Positions 8,472 through 14,652 of a stretch of 14,652 bases of DNA are shown here, in pieces; position 1 is the first letter of the stretch, and each line of letters opens with the position of its first letter. Where the stretch lies: assembly GCA_964472545.1 (NCBI GenBank), contig CAYYNP010000256.1:1-14652 (forward strand). Reading direction: 5' to 3'. The position numbers and the translations under genes are program-made. The notes under the pieces are model-generated. The model was given only the letters and a program-made list of their open reading frames with translations, searched no databases and had not been told where the DNA came from. The stretch is from CAYYNP01 sp964472545 (lineage in GTDB: Bacteria > Planctomycetota > Planctomycetia > Pirellulales > Thermoguttaceae).

Positions 8472-8571
8472 GCGGAGAAAACGCGAGGAGGAACGTCGTC
8501 AATTGCTGTTGCGGAACCAGCAAGGACGTGACGCGAAGAGAATCCGTGATGTCCCCATTCCCTAGCAACAG

Positions 8572-11500
8572 TCAATTCTGGCTGCGTTGTTCGAGAAAAG
8601 CCTGACGTGCCTTCCGCACCCAACACGTGCCGCAGCGGCACGGATCCTGGTTGCACGTACCGACGACGTCGTGCGTTGGGAGTGGAGCGACCGAAGCGCC
8701 GACGAGTTCGCGCATCCGGCGGAATTGCGGCGAGGCCTTGCTCTTGAACGGTCCACCGCCGATCGTTGCCCAACCGCCGGCGTCGGTGGCCAGCGGCCCA
8801 AGCAGAATCCGGCTTTCCGACGGCAACGAAACGTTCACCAGCGTCTCGAACGGCTGCTCGGCAAGTTGCTGCCCGAGCGTGCCGCCAAAGATCTCGCGGA
8901 TGGCCGTCCGCAATCGTTGCTCGCCGTCGGGATGCGGCTGCTTCCATTCGGCTTTGTTCCAGGAGTAGTCGCCGTAAAACATGGCGTTGGTGTCGAGCCA
9001 CTGTACGAGGCGGCTGAAACTCTCCGCGTCGAGTTGCACGCGGGGCCGGCCGTCGTCGTCCGGGTGGCCTGTGAGCAACATCTTGGCCAGCCGGCCGGCG
9101 TGCGCGTAGTAGTCGTAGGGCGTGCTGCGGTCGTTTTCGTAGTTGCACTGCGGCAGGCTGACGAGCCCCTCGCGGGAGACGAGCGATTCGTACGCCGTGC
9201 TGATCGCGATCCGGTTCAGACCCGGCCAGTCGGGATAGGGCAAGACGGCGTCCTTCATCGTTCCGATCAGGTTGATCCCGCCGGCCGGTTCGTCGCCGGA
9301 CGGCTGCAAACCGTGACATCGGACGCAATACCTGTCCAACACCGGCTGGACGGTCCGCGTGAAACTGACGCCGCCGGCGTAACGCGGCCCGGGTGGCGGC
9401 GTTAGTTCGCGGACTCCCGCCTGCGAGCGTGCGGAGGTTGGCGGACCGGCCGAGTACGACGCCGCGGCAACCGCTCCGCCGGCGGCCCGCGGCACGTGCG
9501 ACCGCGGTTCGTGGCAGCCGATGCAGGACGTCGTCTCGCCTGGTTGCAGGTAGATCATCGACCGCATGCCCATCACGGCCATCCCGTTCTCGTCGAGCAG
9601 TTGCAGCCCCAGCATCTTGCACGCCGGTGCCCGAAACGCGACCGAACCGTCCGCCTCGACCGGCACCGTGCCGAGGATTCTCTTCGGCAGATCGAGGATC
9701 ACCTTTCCGCGGCTGGGCGGATACTCGACCGTCTGCTCTTGGATCTCGACCACCCGAAGGCGTTTCACTTCGCCCGCGGGAATTCGCTCCGTCGACTCGT
9801 ACACGTTGTGGACGTAGAAGACGCCGGTTTTCTCCTTCCGCAGCGGGTCGATCGTCGAGGGAAGCGCCGGCGGCGTTCTTCGGACGATGACCGGGATCGG
9901 CGCGAACGAGGACATCTCCGGATCGCGGTAGATCAACTCGAGGCCTCCGAGGGAGTCGAGCAGAAGGATCCCGTACGGAACGCCGCCCTGCCGCTGCCCT
10001 TCCTTCGCCAGCTTCGAGGGCGTATAGGCCACGAGGAAGAGGTCTTCGGAGAGCGGGTACGGATTGCAGTAGGCACCGTGCAATGGAAACGCACTCGAAT
10101 TGTTGATGCCACCCGCGGTGCGAATCAGGGCCTTGGCTTGCTCGGCGGTTATGCCGCGGTATTCCGACTCGGGGAAGGTCACCTCGGGCGTCAGCCTCGT
10201 GATGGGCTCCGGACCGTCGGAACCGACGCGCGGGTCGATCAACATCAGCGAGCCGGCCGTGTAGCCGTGGTGGGCCGAAGCCGTCGAGACGATCTTCTTC
10301 GAGCCGGGAACCGCGCGCGGCTCGGCGGTGACGCAGGGGTTTCGCGTGTAGTTGCCGTAGACGTGTGCCACCCCGGTTCCGTCGGGCTTGGTGAGCCAGA
10401 GACTCTGAAACCAGTTCCAGTGCCGGTTAATGTAGTCCCAGCGCGTGTAGAGTACGCTGCCGTCGTCCTGAACGCTCGGCTCCCACTCCGGGGCCTCGTT
10501 GAAAGAAATGCGTGCCACACGCGGCCCGAGTTTCTCGAAATCCTCGAGTTCGCCGCGATGCAGCACGAAGTTTGCGAAGTAGCGCCCGCCGTACTGGCAG
10601 CGGATGTGCGCCTGTTGCCGCGTGCTGCTGAAGATGAAGCCGCCGTCGGGCAGGTAACAGGGGTCAAAGTCCTCGACGATCGCGGTCTGGCGGTCCGCAG
10701 TCGTGCATAACGGGTCGTTTGCCCCGCCGGTGATCTGGCTGAGCCCGCTGCCGTCGACGCCGATCTCGTAGATCAGGAAACGGCGGCGATTGAGGTCCGG
10801 CTCCGTGTGGTCGCAGAACGAGAAGAGAATCCGCTGCGCGTCGAACGAGAGGTCCGGATGCAGCACCGAGCCGACGGGTAACTTGTCGTTCAACAGCAGC
10901 TTCACCTTGGGGCCGCTCTTCCAGTCCGTCAGCACGGCCAGGCCGTCGCCCTCGGGGCTGTACCGCCCAAGATACTGGCGGGATTGGTGCAGATAATTCG
11001 GCGCCGGCCGTTTGTTGATCAACAGGCGGTCGAAACTCAGCAGCGGATGCGAGAAGATGATCTTGCGGCGCAGCGCGAGAATTGACGTGGTCAGCTCCGC
11101 AAACGACTTGCGGTTTGTGGCCGTTGCCTTGACGGCGATCGCCTTGCCCAGGATTTTCGCCCCGTTGGCCTCGAGCAACGCGTGCATTCGCCGTTCGAGT
11201 TCGTCCAGCTTCCGCTTGAATTCGGGACGCGGCGTGCTACGTTCGACCAGTGCGAGCGTATCGCGGGCGAACTTGATCGCCTGCATCGGGTTCCGCCGGA
11301 CGTGCTCCCGGGGGACGTGGACTTCTTCGAGGCTGCTGTAGTGCGTGGCGTCGGCAAATCGCACGAGGGAGACGATCTCCAGCGGCGTTTTCTCACCGGC
11401 CGCCAGCGAGGCGATCTGTTCCGGCAGAAGTTCTTCGCTCCAGATCGCCAATTCGTCGACCGCGGCCGTACTCCAGAGATTGCCGTCACCCGTCCAACCG

Positions 11501-12159
11501 CCAACTACCAGCGGCGGCTCGTAGCCAAGATTCGTCATCTGCGGCGATGCGTCGCTGGTAGCGCCGATCTTCCCGTCCACATAGAGCGTCTGCCCGTGTG
11601 GCCGATAAGAAATTGCGACGTGGTGCCACTTTCCAACGCCAACGGGCTTTGCGTCCTCTGGTTCGAGAATCGCTTCGCATTTCAGTTCGCTCCGCCAACG
11701 AACGGCTGCGTTGGCCGGGTCGAGCCCCGTCAGCCCGAGCAAATGCGTCGAGAACGTCCCGTCTTGCTGACGAGAAAGCACGGGTGCAAAGACTCGGAAC
11801 TTCTCGTCTCCCGTCTGCAGCCCGGCATCCCAGCGGACCCAAAGGCTGACGGTCCCCGATCGCATGCGGTCGAACCCGCCGCCGGTGTTCAGCGTGATGG
11901 AGAGATGCCCTTTCTTCGTCGCGTCGAATTGCACCGCCCCGCCCGGCTTCCCGGATCGGTCGGGAGTCGACGCAATCTCGCCGTGTTGCGTTGCATCTGC
12001 GAACTCGCTACGGCCGTCGCCGTCCAGCGGCCAGTATCCGACGAGTTCGGCGTACGAAGATACCGTGAATCCGAATAGTAGGAAGAAGAGGACAAACGAC
12101 GCCAACGGAAGTCGCAACGAACGTCGACGTTTGCGATTGGCGGGAGCCTGTATGTGCAT
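8572..12159 (-). CDS. Exported LamG / HzsA-like / cytochrome c multidomain protein
   Basis: A 1195-residue exported protein. Residues 1-37 form a signal peptide (RKRRR, then a hydrophobic core at 19-33, probable cleavage after SSYA). A LamG/concanavalin-like domain follows (about 38-262; GYWPLDG at its start, KWHHVAISY and LYVDGKI typical of the fold). A helical linker (about 290-370) leads to a long beta-rich region (about 395-860) resembling the middle domain of hydrazine synthase alpha, with WD40/TolB-like strand motifs (ILFSF, GGFIFSSTR). Two haem sites are C879-IG-C882-H883 and C945-VR-C948-H949, in the style of planctomycete cytochrome c domains. The extreme C-terminus has four close cysteines (C1169, C1174, C1176, C1179). 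GGAGG (12168-12172) precedes the ATG. It probably works outside the cytoplasmic membrane in redox or polysaccharide-linked chemistry. Non-anammox planctomycetes carry such homologues, so hydrazine synthesis should not be assumed. Confidence 0.87.
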   Translation of the reverse strand: MHIQAPANRKRRRSLRLPLASFVLFFLLFGFTVSSYAELVGYWPLDGDGRSEFADATQHGEIASTPDRSGKPGGAVQFDATKKGHLSITLNTGGGFDRMRSGTVSLWVRWDAGLQTGDEKFRVFAPVLSRQQDGTFSTHLLGLTGLDPANAAVRWRSELKCEAILEPEDAKPVGVGKWHHVAISYRPHGQTLYVDGKIGATSDASPQMTNLGYEPPLVVGGWTGDGNLWSTAAVDELAIWSEELLPEQIASLAAGEKTPLEIVSLVRFADATHYSSLEEVHVPREHVRRNPMQAIKFARDTLALVERSTPRPEFKRKLDELERRMHALLEANGAKILGKAIAVKATATNRKSFAELTTSILALRRKIIFSHPLLSFDRLLINKRPAPNYLHQSRQYLGRYSPEGDGLAVLTDWKSGPKVKLLLNDKLPVGSVLHPDLSFDAQRILFSFCDHTEPDLNRRRFLIYEIGVDGSGLSQITGGANDPLCTTADRQTAIVEDFDPCYLPDGGFIFSSTRQQAHIRCQYGGRYFANFVLHRGELEDFEKLGPRVARISFNEAPEWEPSVQDDGSVLYTRWDYINRHWNWFQSLWLTKPDGTGVAHVYGNYTRNPCVTAEPRAVPGSKKIVSTASAHHGYTAGSLMLIDPRVGSDGPEPITRLTPEVTFPESEYRGITAEQAKALIRTAGGINNSSAFPLHGAYCNPYPLSEDLFLVAYTPSKLAKEGQRQGGVPYGILLLDSLGGLELIYRDPEMSSFAPIPVIVRRTPPALPSTIDPLRKEKTGVFYVHNVYESTERIPAGEVKRLRVVEIQEQTVEYPPSRGKVILDLPKRILGTVPVEADGSVAFRAPACKMLGLQLLDENGMAVMGMRSMIYLQPGETTSCIGCHEPRSHVPRAAGGAVAAASYSAGPPTSARSQAGVRELTPPPGPRYAGGVSFTRTVQPVLDRYCVRCHGLQPSGDEPAGGINLIGTMKDAVLPYPDWPGLNRIAISTAYESLVSREGLVSLPQCNYENDRSTPYDYYAHAGRLAKMLLTGHPDDDGRPRVQLDAESFSRLVQWLDTNAMFYGDYSWNKAEWKQPHPDGEQRLRTAIREIFGGTLGQQLAEQPFETLVNVSLPSESRILLGPLATDAGGWATIGGGPFKSKASPQFRRMRELVGASVAPLPTHDVVGTCNQDPCRCGTCWVRKARQAFLEQRSQN

Positions 12160-12172
12160 CGTGGAAACCTCC

Positions 12173-12217
12173 GCAGCGACCCGAGCAACGCCCCGAGCAA
12201 CGCCACTGGGGCGCTGC
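12173..12217 (-). promoter_or_regulatory. Leader hairpin containing a 12-nt tandem repeat, beside the ribosome binding site
   Basis: GCAGCG (12173-12178) pairs with CGCTGC (12212-12217) and, across one A/G mismatch, CCC (12180-12182) pairs with GGG (12208-12210). The enclosed stretch holds two exact copies of a 12-nt unit (12180-12191 and 12192-12203; CCCGAGCAACGC on the plus strand). The foot of the stem directly touches the GGAGG site of the LamG/HzsA-like gene, so it could influence its translation. The pairing is visible; the role is an inference. Confidence 0.35.
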
Positions 12218-12258
12218 GATTGACCAACCCCCTTTTTACCGGATCGGGGCCTCCGGGG

Positions 12259-13578
12259 CTATCGAAGGTGTCTCGTCGCACAAGATTCAGCGACCGCCTG
12301 CGATGCACGACGAGGTCGAGGCAACCGGGAGACGTCCGCGCCGAGTCGTCTCAGTTTCTCGCCCAGCCGGTTGTAGCCGCGGTCGAGGAGCCGGGCTTGG
12401 TGGATGCGGGTACGCCCTTTGGCGGCCAACCCGGCGAGCACTAGCGCAGCGCTGGCTCGCAGGTCGGAAGCCGTGACGGCCGCGCCGCTGAGGTGCCCTA
12501 CGCCGGGAATTGCGGCCGCGCCCCCGCGGCAACAAATCCCGGCCCCCAAGCGATTTAGCTCGGCCACGTGCATGAAGCGTTCGGGAAAGACCGTGTCGCG
12601 CACGACGCTGCGGCCGCTGCCGATCGAGAGCAGGGCCGTGAACTGGGCCTGAACGTCGGTGGGCACGCCCGGATAGGGTCGGGCGGTGACGTCGACGGGT
12701 TGCGGCGGGCCATCGGCGGTGAGTGTTACGCGGTCGTCGCCCACGTCGAGCTTCGCGCCCGTGGTACGGAGCTTCTCCAACACGGAAGTCAGATGCTCGG
12801 GCACGACGCCGGCCACCGTGGCCGAGCCGCCGGTGATGGCCACGGCCAACAACAACGTGGCCGCTTCGATGCGGTCGGGAATCACGCGCCACGCGGTACC
12901 CGAGAGTTGCTCGACGCCGTCGATCCGAAGGGTCGAAGTACCCAACCCTGAGATCCGCGCCCCCATGGCACAGAGGCAGTTGCCCAGATCGACGATTTCC
13001 GGCTCTTGCGCGGCCCCATGGATTGTGGTGACGCCGCGGGCCCGCACGGCAGCGCTGAGCACGTTGGCCGTGCCGGTGACGGTCGAGCCGGCCGGTCCGG
13101 TCAGGTCGATGCGGGCTCCCCTTAGCCGCTTGGCCCGGGCGACAATATATCCGTGGCGTAAGTGCAGGTCGGCTCCCAGCGCGGCCAGGCCCTTCAGGTG
13201 CAGGTCGACCGGCCGGCTGCCGATGTTGCATCCGCCCGGCAGTGAGACGACCGCCTGGCCTCGCCGGGCAAGCAGCGGCCCCAGCACACAGAAACTGGCC
13301 CTCATCCGCCGGACCAGATCGAACTCGGCCCGAATCGGGTCGCGGTCGACGGTTGCTAGTGTCAAATCGCCTTGCTGCGATCGATCTACGGCAACGCCGA
13401 GCCTTCGCAAGACCAACGAGAGTGTGTTGACGTCCTCCAATCGCGGGGCTCGTAGCAGCTTGACGGGCCCATCGGCGAGGATCGATGCGGCCATCATCGG
13501 CAGGACGGCGTTCTTCGAGCCGCTGGCCCTGACGGTGCCGTACAACGGGAGTCCACCCGAGATTTCCAGATATGGCAT
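12259..13578 (-). CDS. murA: UDP-N-acetylglucosamine 1-carboxyvinyltransferase (MurA)
   Basis: Transfers enolpyruvate from PEP to UDP-GlcNAc in the cytoplasm, the first committed step of peptidoglycan synthesis. With the ATG at 13578 the protein has 439 residues and GSKNA places K22-N23 exactly as in E. coli MurA. The catalytic loop reads PGGCNIGSRPVDLHLKGL with a cysteine at 117 (E. coli C115), the residue that fosfomycin alkylates, so the enzyme is of the fosfomycin-sensitive type. Further conserved parts include GTANVLSAAV, PDRIEAAT and YPGVPTDVQAQF. A GTG at 13590 gives a 443-residue form; neither start has a clear ribosome binding site, and the ATG is preferred for the K22 alignment. The C-terminus runs about 20 residues past E. 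coli with an Arg/Ala-rich tail. A good promoter lies upstream; the LamG/HzsA-like gene begins 99 nt downstream and may be partly co-transcribed. Confidence 0.96.
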   Translation of the reverse strand: MPYLEISGGLPLYGTVRASGSKNAVLPMMAASILADGPVKLLRAPRLEDVNTLSLVLRRLGVAVDRSQQGDLTLATVDRDPIRAEFDLVRRMRASFCVLGPLLARRGQAVVSLPGGCNIGSRPVDLHLKGLAALGADLHLRHGYIVARAKRLRGARIDLTGPAGSTVTGTANVLSAAVRARGVTTIHGAAQEPEIVDLGNCLCAMGARISGLGTSTLRIDGVEQLSGTAWRVIPDRIEAATLLLAVAITGGSATVAGVVPEHLTSVLEKLRTTGAKLDVGDDRVTLTADGPPQPVDVTARPYPGVPTDVQAQFTALLSIGSGRSVVRDTVFPERFMHVAELNRLGAGICCRGGAAAIPGVGHLSGAAVTASDLRASAALVLAGLAAKGRTRIHQARLLDRGYNRLGEKLRRLGADVSRLPRPRRASQAVAESCATRHLR

Positions 13579-13626
13579 GAGGCCGGACACTTGGAGGGGG
13601 TACGACGATGGCGGCCGCCAGCAGGG

Positions 13627-13654
13627 AGCATATCGCGGCGGGTCCTGGTGTCAA
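13627..13654 (-). promoter_or_regulatory. Sigma-70-type promoter of murA
   Basis: On the minus strand a perfect TTGACA (13654-13649) is followed after 16 nt by TATGCT (13632-13627), which matches the -10 consensus at 4 of 6 bases. Transcription would start near 13620, about 40 nt before the preferred murA ATG at 13578. This is the best housekeeping promoter in the window. Confidence 0.55.
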
Positions 13655-13710
13655 GGGAAGTCGATGGCCGATGGCGGGCAACAATTCTCACGAACCGTAG
13701 GTGTCGGGGG

Positions 13711-13739
13711 TTGTCCTAGGTTTCAGGCGTTGTTAGAAT
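13711..13739 (+). promoter_or_regulatory. Possible upstream promoter of the tRNA operon or of a small RNA
   Basis: TTGTCC (13711-13716) and TAGAAT (13734-13739) are separated by 17 nt and match consensus at 4 and 5 of 6 bases. It points rightward into about 180 nt with no gene before the first tRNA, so it would drive a long tRNA-operon leader or an unrecognised RNA. Confidence 0.35.
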
Positions 13740-13870
13740 CGAGCGTTTTGCATCGGCTAGGGCGGTCGGCCGCCGGGCGGTGCGAAAGCGCCGAGCCCCT
13801 CCCTGGAGTGGCGAGGAACGCGAAATCCGTTGAATCGGCCACCACGGTCGCCTTTTGAGCCCCATCCGCC

Positions 13871-13898
13871 TTGCGTGGCTTGGGTGGTTGGCTATATT
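13871..13898 (+). promoter_or_regulatory. Possible proximal promoter of the tRNA operon
   Basis: TATATT (13893-13898) matches the -10 consensus at 5 of 6 bases; TTGCGT (13871-13876) is a weak -35 with a 16-nt spacer. The start would be near 13905, about 20 nt before tRNA-Thr, a natural distance for a tRNA operon promoter. Confidence 0.4.
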
Positions 13899-13925
13899 AA
13901 GAGGTTCGCGTGGTGGGCTGGACCG

Positions 13926-13998
13926 GCTAGCGTAGCTCAATCGGCAGAGCAGCTGATTTGTAATCAGCAGGTTGTGGGTTCAAGTCCCTCCGCTAGCT
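13926..13998 (+). tRNA. thrU: tRNA-Thr (anticodon UGU)
   Basis: A complete 73-nt cloverleaf. The acceptor strands GCTAGCG (13926-13932) and CGCTAGC (13991-13997) pair fully, with T as discriminator. The anticodon stem GCTGA/TCAGC encloses loop TTTGTAA with TGT at 13959-13961. The T loop TTCAAGT is normal. CCA is not encoded. It is the first tRNA of an operon whose order matches E. coli thrU-tyrU-glyT-thrT-tufB; the symbol is given by that synteny. Confidence 0.97.
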
Positions 13999-14144
13999 CG
14001 TAACTGGGGGGATGCCAAAATCCGCCCAATTGGCTAGTAGAGATCAACCCGTCGCGAGGGGCGTGGTCTGGCCAGAGAGTTGATAAGACCAAGAGCTTAG
14101 CCCGACGCGGTTGGCGGCGCCCGACTGCAAAACCGAATATGAAG

Positions 14145-14226
14145 GGGGGGTTTCCCGAGCGGTCAAAGGGGTCAGACTGTAAATCTGATGGCAGTGCCTT
14201 CACAGGTTCGAATCCTGTACCCCCCA
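14145..14226 (+). tRNA. tyrU: tRNA-Tyr (anticodon GUA)
   Basis: An 82-nt class II tRNA with a long variable arm. The acceptor strands GGGGGGT (14145-14151) and ACCCCCC (14219-14225) pair fully, with A as discriminator. The anticodon stem TCAGA/TCTGA encloses CTGTAAA with GTA at 14179-14181. The T arm is ACAGG-TTCGAAT-CCTGT. CCA is not encoded. It follows tRNA-Thr after a 146-nt spacer in which no gene is seen. Confidence 0.97.
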
Positions 14227-14251
14227 TTTTTCGGATAACGACCACTGTATT

Positions 14252-14322
14252 GCGGGTGTAGCTCAACGGTAGAGCTGTAGCCTTCCAAGCTATTGACGAG
14301 GGTTCGACTCCCTTCACCCGCT
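14252..14322 (+). tRNA. glyT: tRNA-Gly (anticodon UCC)
   Basis: A 71-nt tRNA. The acceptor strands GCGGGTG (14252-14258) and CACCCGC (14315-14321) pair fully, with T as discriminator. The anticodon stem GTAGC/GCTAT (one G-T pair) encloses CTTCCAA with TCC at 14284-14286. The T loop TTCGACT is normal. It lies 25 nt after tRNA-Tyr, so the two are surely one transcript. Confidence 0.97.
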
Positions 14323-14598
14323 TCGGCGGACAATCGAGTGAAGGTCGAACCGCCCACGGAACGAAGACGTATCGTACCACCCGTGCTGGTAATCGGCAGA
14401 GAAAGCGAGAGAGATACGAATTAGGAAAGACCGGCGGCGAGGGTGTGACTTGCCGGTTGCACTCGACCCATGGGGGCTGTAGAGCCACTAGACACGGGGT
14501 TTGTACGGGATGCCCCATTGAGTTGGAGAACCCAATAAGAGGGGCCCCGGTGTTGGGCGGCCCAGCGATGGGCATCCCGGCGGAGGGTGACCCTGCTG
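14323..14598 (+). other. Long structured spacer between tRNA-Gly and tRNA-Thr
   Basis: No gene is supported in these 276 nt. Several inverted repeats can be paired by eye: CGTATC (14368-14373) with GATACG (14413-14418), ACCGGC (14430-14435) with GCCGGT (14452-14457), and the three-way junction at 14506-14579, listed separately. In E. coli the matching spacer is only a few bases long, so this one is unusual. Confidence 0.5.
14506..14579 (+). ncRNA. Possible structured RNA: three-way junction upstream of tRNA-Thr
   Basis: A perfect 10-bp closing helix joins CGGGATGCCC (14506-14515) with GGGCATCCCG (14570-14579). Inside it are two hairpins. The first is ATTGAGTT/AACCCAAT (14517-14524 with 14529-14536, one mismatch, loop GGAG). 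The second is GGGCC/GGCCC (14542-14546 with 14559-14563), extended by two more pairs past a bulged C. It ends 19 nt before tRNA-Thr(GGU). It could be a processing signal in the tRNA precursor, a regulatory leader for the downstream operon, or a small palindromic mobile element. The pairing is seen; a function is not. Confidence 0.4.

Positions 14599-14652
<54 letters not shown>

Larger units (their letters stand above)
13591..13925. other. Divergent intergenic region between murA and the tRNA operon
   Basis: No gene is supported in these 335 nt. They hold the murA promoter (minus strand, 13627-13654) and two plus-strand promoter candidates (13711-13739 and 13871-13898) pointing to the tRNA operon. 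A GC hairpin around GGCG...CGCC lies near 13777-13795. I see no repeat or terminator of note. Confidence 0.5.

Noticed and set aside
8499..8579. Inverted repeat TTGCTGTTGC / GCAACAGTCAA between the MBL gene and the LamG gene end
   Set aside because: One-base offset, a loop of about 50 nt and no T tract; probably chance.
8444..9622. 392-codon minus-strand frame overlapping the LamG/HzsA-like gene in another frame
   Set aside because: Arg-rich composition; the overlapped frame encodes two CxxCH sites and continues for 1195 residues.
9496..10710. 404-codon plus-strand frame antisense to the LamG/HzsA-like gene
   Set aside because: His/Arg/Val-rich antisense translation without any recognisable domain, and no suitable start region.
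8572..12159. Idea that the organism is an anammox bacterium making hydrazine
   Set aside because: HzsA-like middle regions fused to LamG and cytochrome domains occur widely in non-anammox planctomycetes as I recall them. No hydrazine synthase beta/gamma or other anammox gene is present.
12287..13684. 465-codon minus-strand frame over murA
   Set aside because: Composition is Arg/Gly/Pro-rich, and the murA frame has all catalytic residues and a matching promoter.

Overview
The window is high-GC bacterial DNA, most likely from a planctomycete (Pirellulales-like). The main support is the 1195-residue protein at 8572-12159, which joins a LamG-type domain, a hydrazine-synthase-alpha-like middle region and two CxxCH haem sites. 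That architecture is typical of planctomycetes. An ECF sigma factor translationally coupled to a DUF6768-like membrane protein fits the same assignment. No rRNA, ribosomal protein or other firm taxonomic marker is present, so the assignment is an inference.

Layout from left to right. A small membrane-anchored coiled-coil protein of unknown function (234-974, +) converges on a two-gene unit on the minus strand: an ECF sigma factor (2170-2721) and a three-TM protein with a large extracytoplasmic part (1131-2177), overlapping by 8 nt. Divergent from these is a YhaM-type OB-fold/HD exoribonuclease (2946-3959, +). A 487-nt gene-free stretch follows, holding a REP-like palindrome. Next comes a tightly coupled pair on the plus strand: a thermolysin-like (M4/gluzincin) protease without a signal peptide (4447-6669), and a ComEC-like metallo-beta-lactamase-fold hydrolase with a large insertion and a basic Lys/Ala tail (6669-8471). 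This pair looks like the accessory element of the window and is the best candidate for an undescribed system. On the minus strand follow the exported LamG/HzsA-like/cytochrome c protein (8572-12159) and MurA (12259-13578), the first committed enzyme of peptidoglycan synthesis, which has a good sigma-70-type promoter.

The right end (13926-14652) is a tRNA operon in the order Thr(UGU)-Tyr(GUA)-Gly(UCC)-Thr(GGU), the same order as E. coli thrU-tyrU-glyT-thrT upstream of tufB. An EF-Tu gene is therefore expected just beyond the window. The spacer before the last tRNA is unusually long (276 nt) and contains a sequence that can fold into a three-way junction closed by a perfect 10-bp helix.

Functionally the window mixes housekeeping genes (murA, tRNAs, yhaM) with lineage-specific or accessory genes (ECF/DUF6768-like unit, protease-MBL pair, LamG/HzsA-like protein). 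All coordinates and residue numbers were worked out by hand. No database search or folding program was run, so family names rest on visible motifs.
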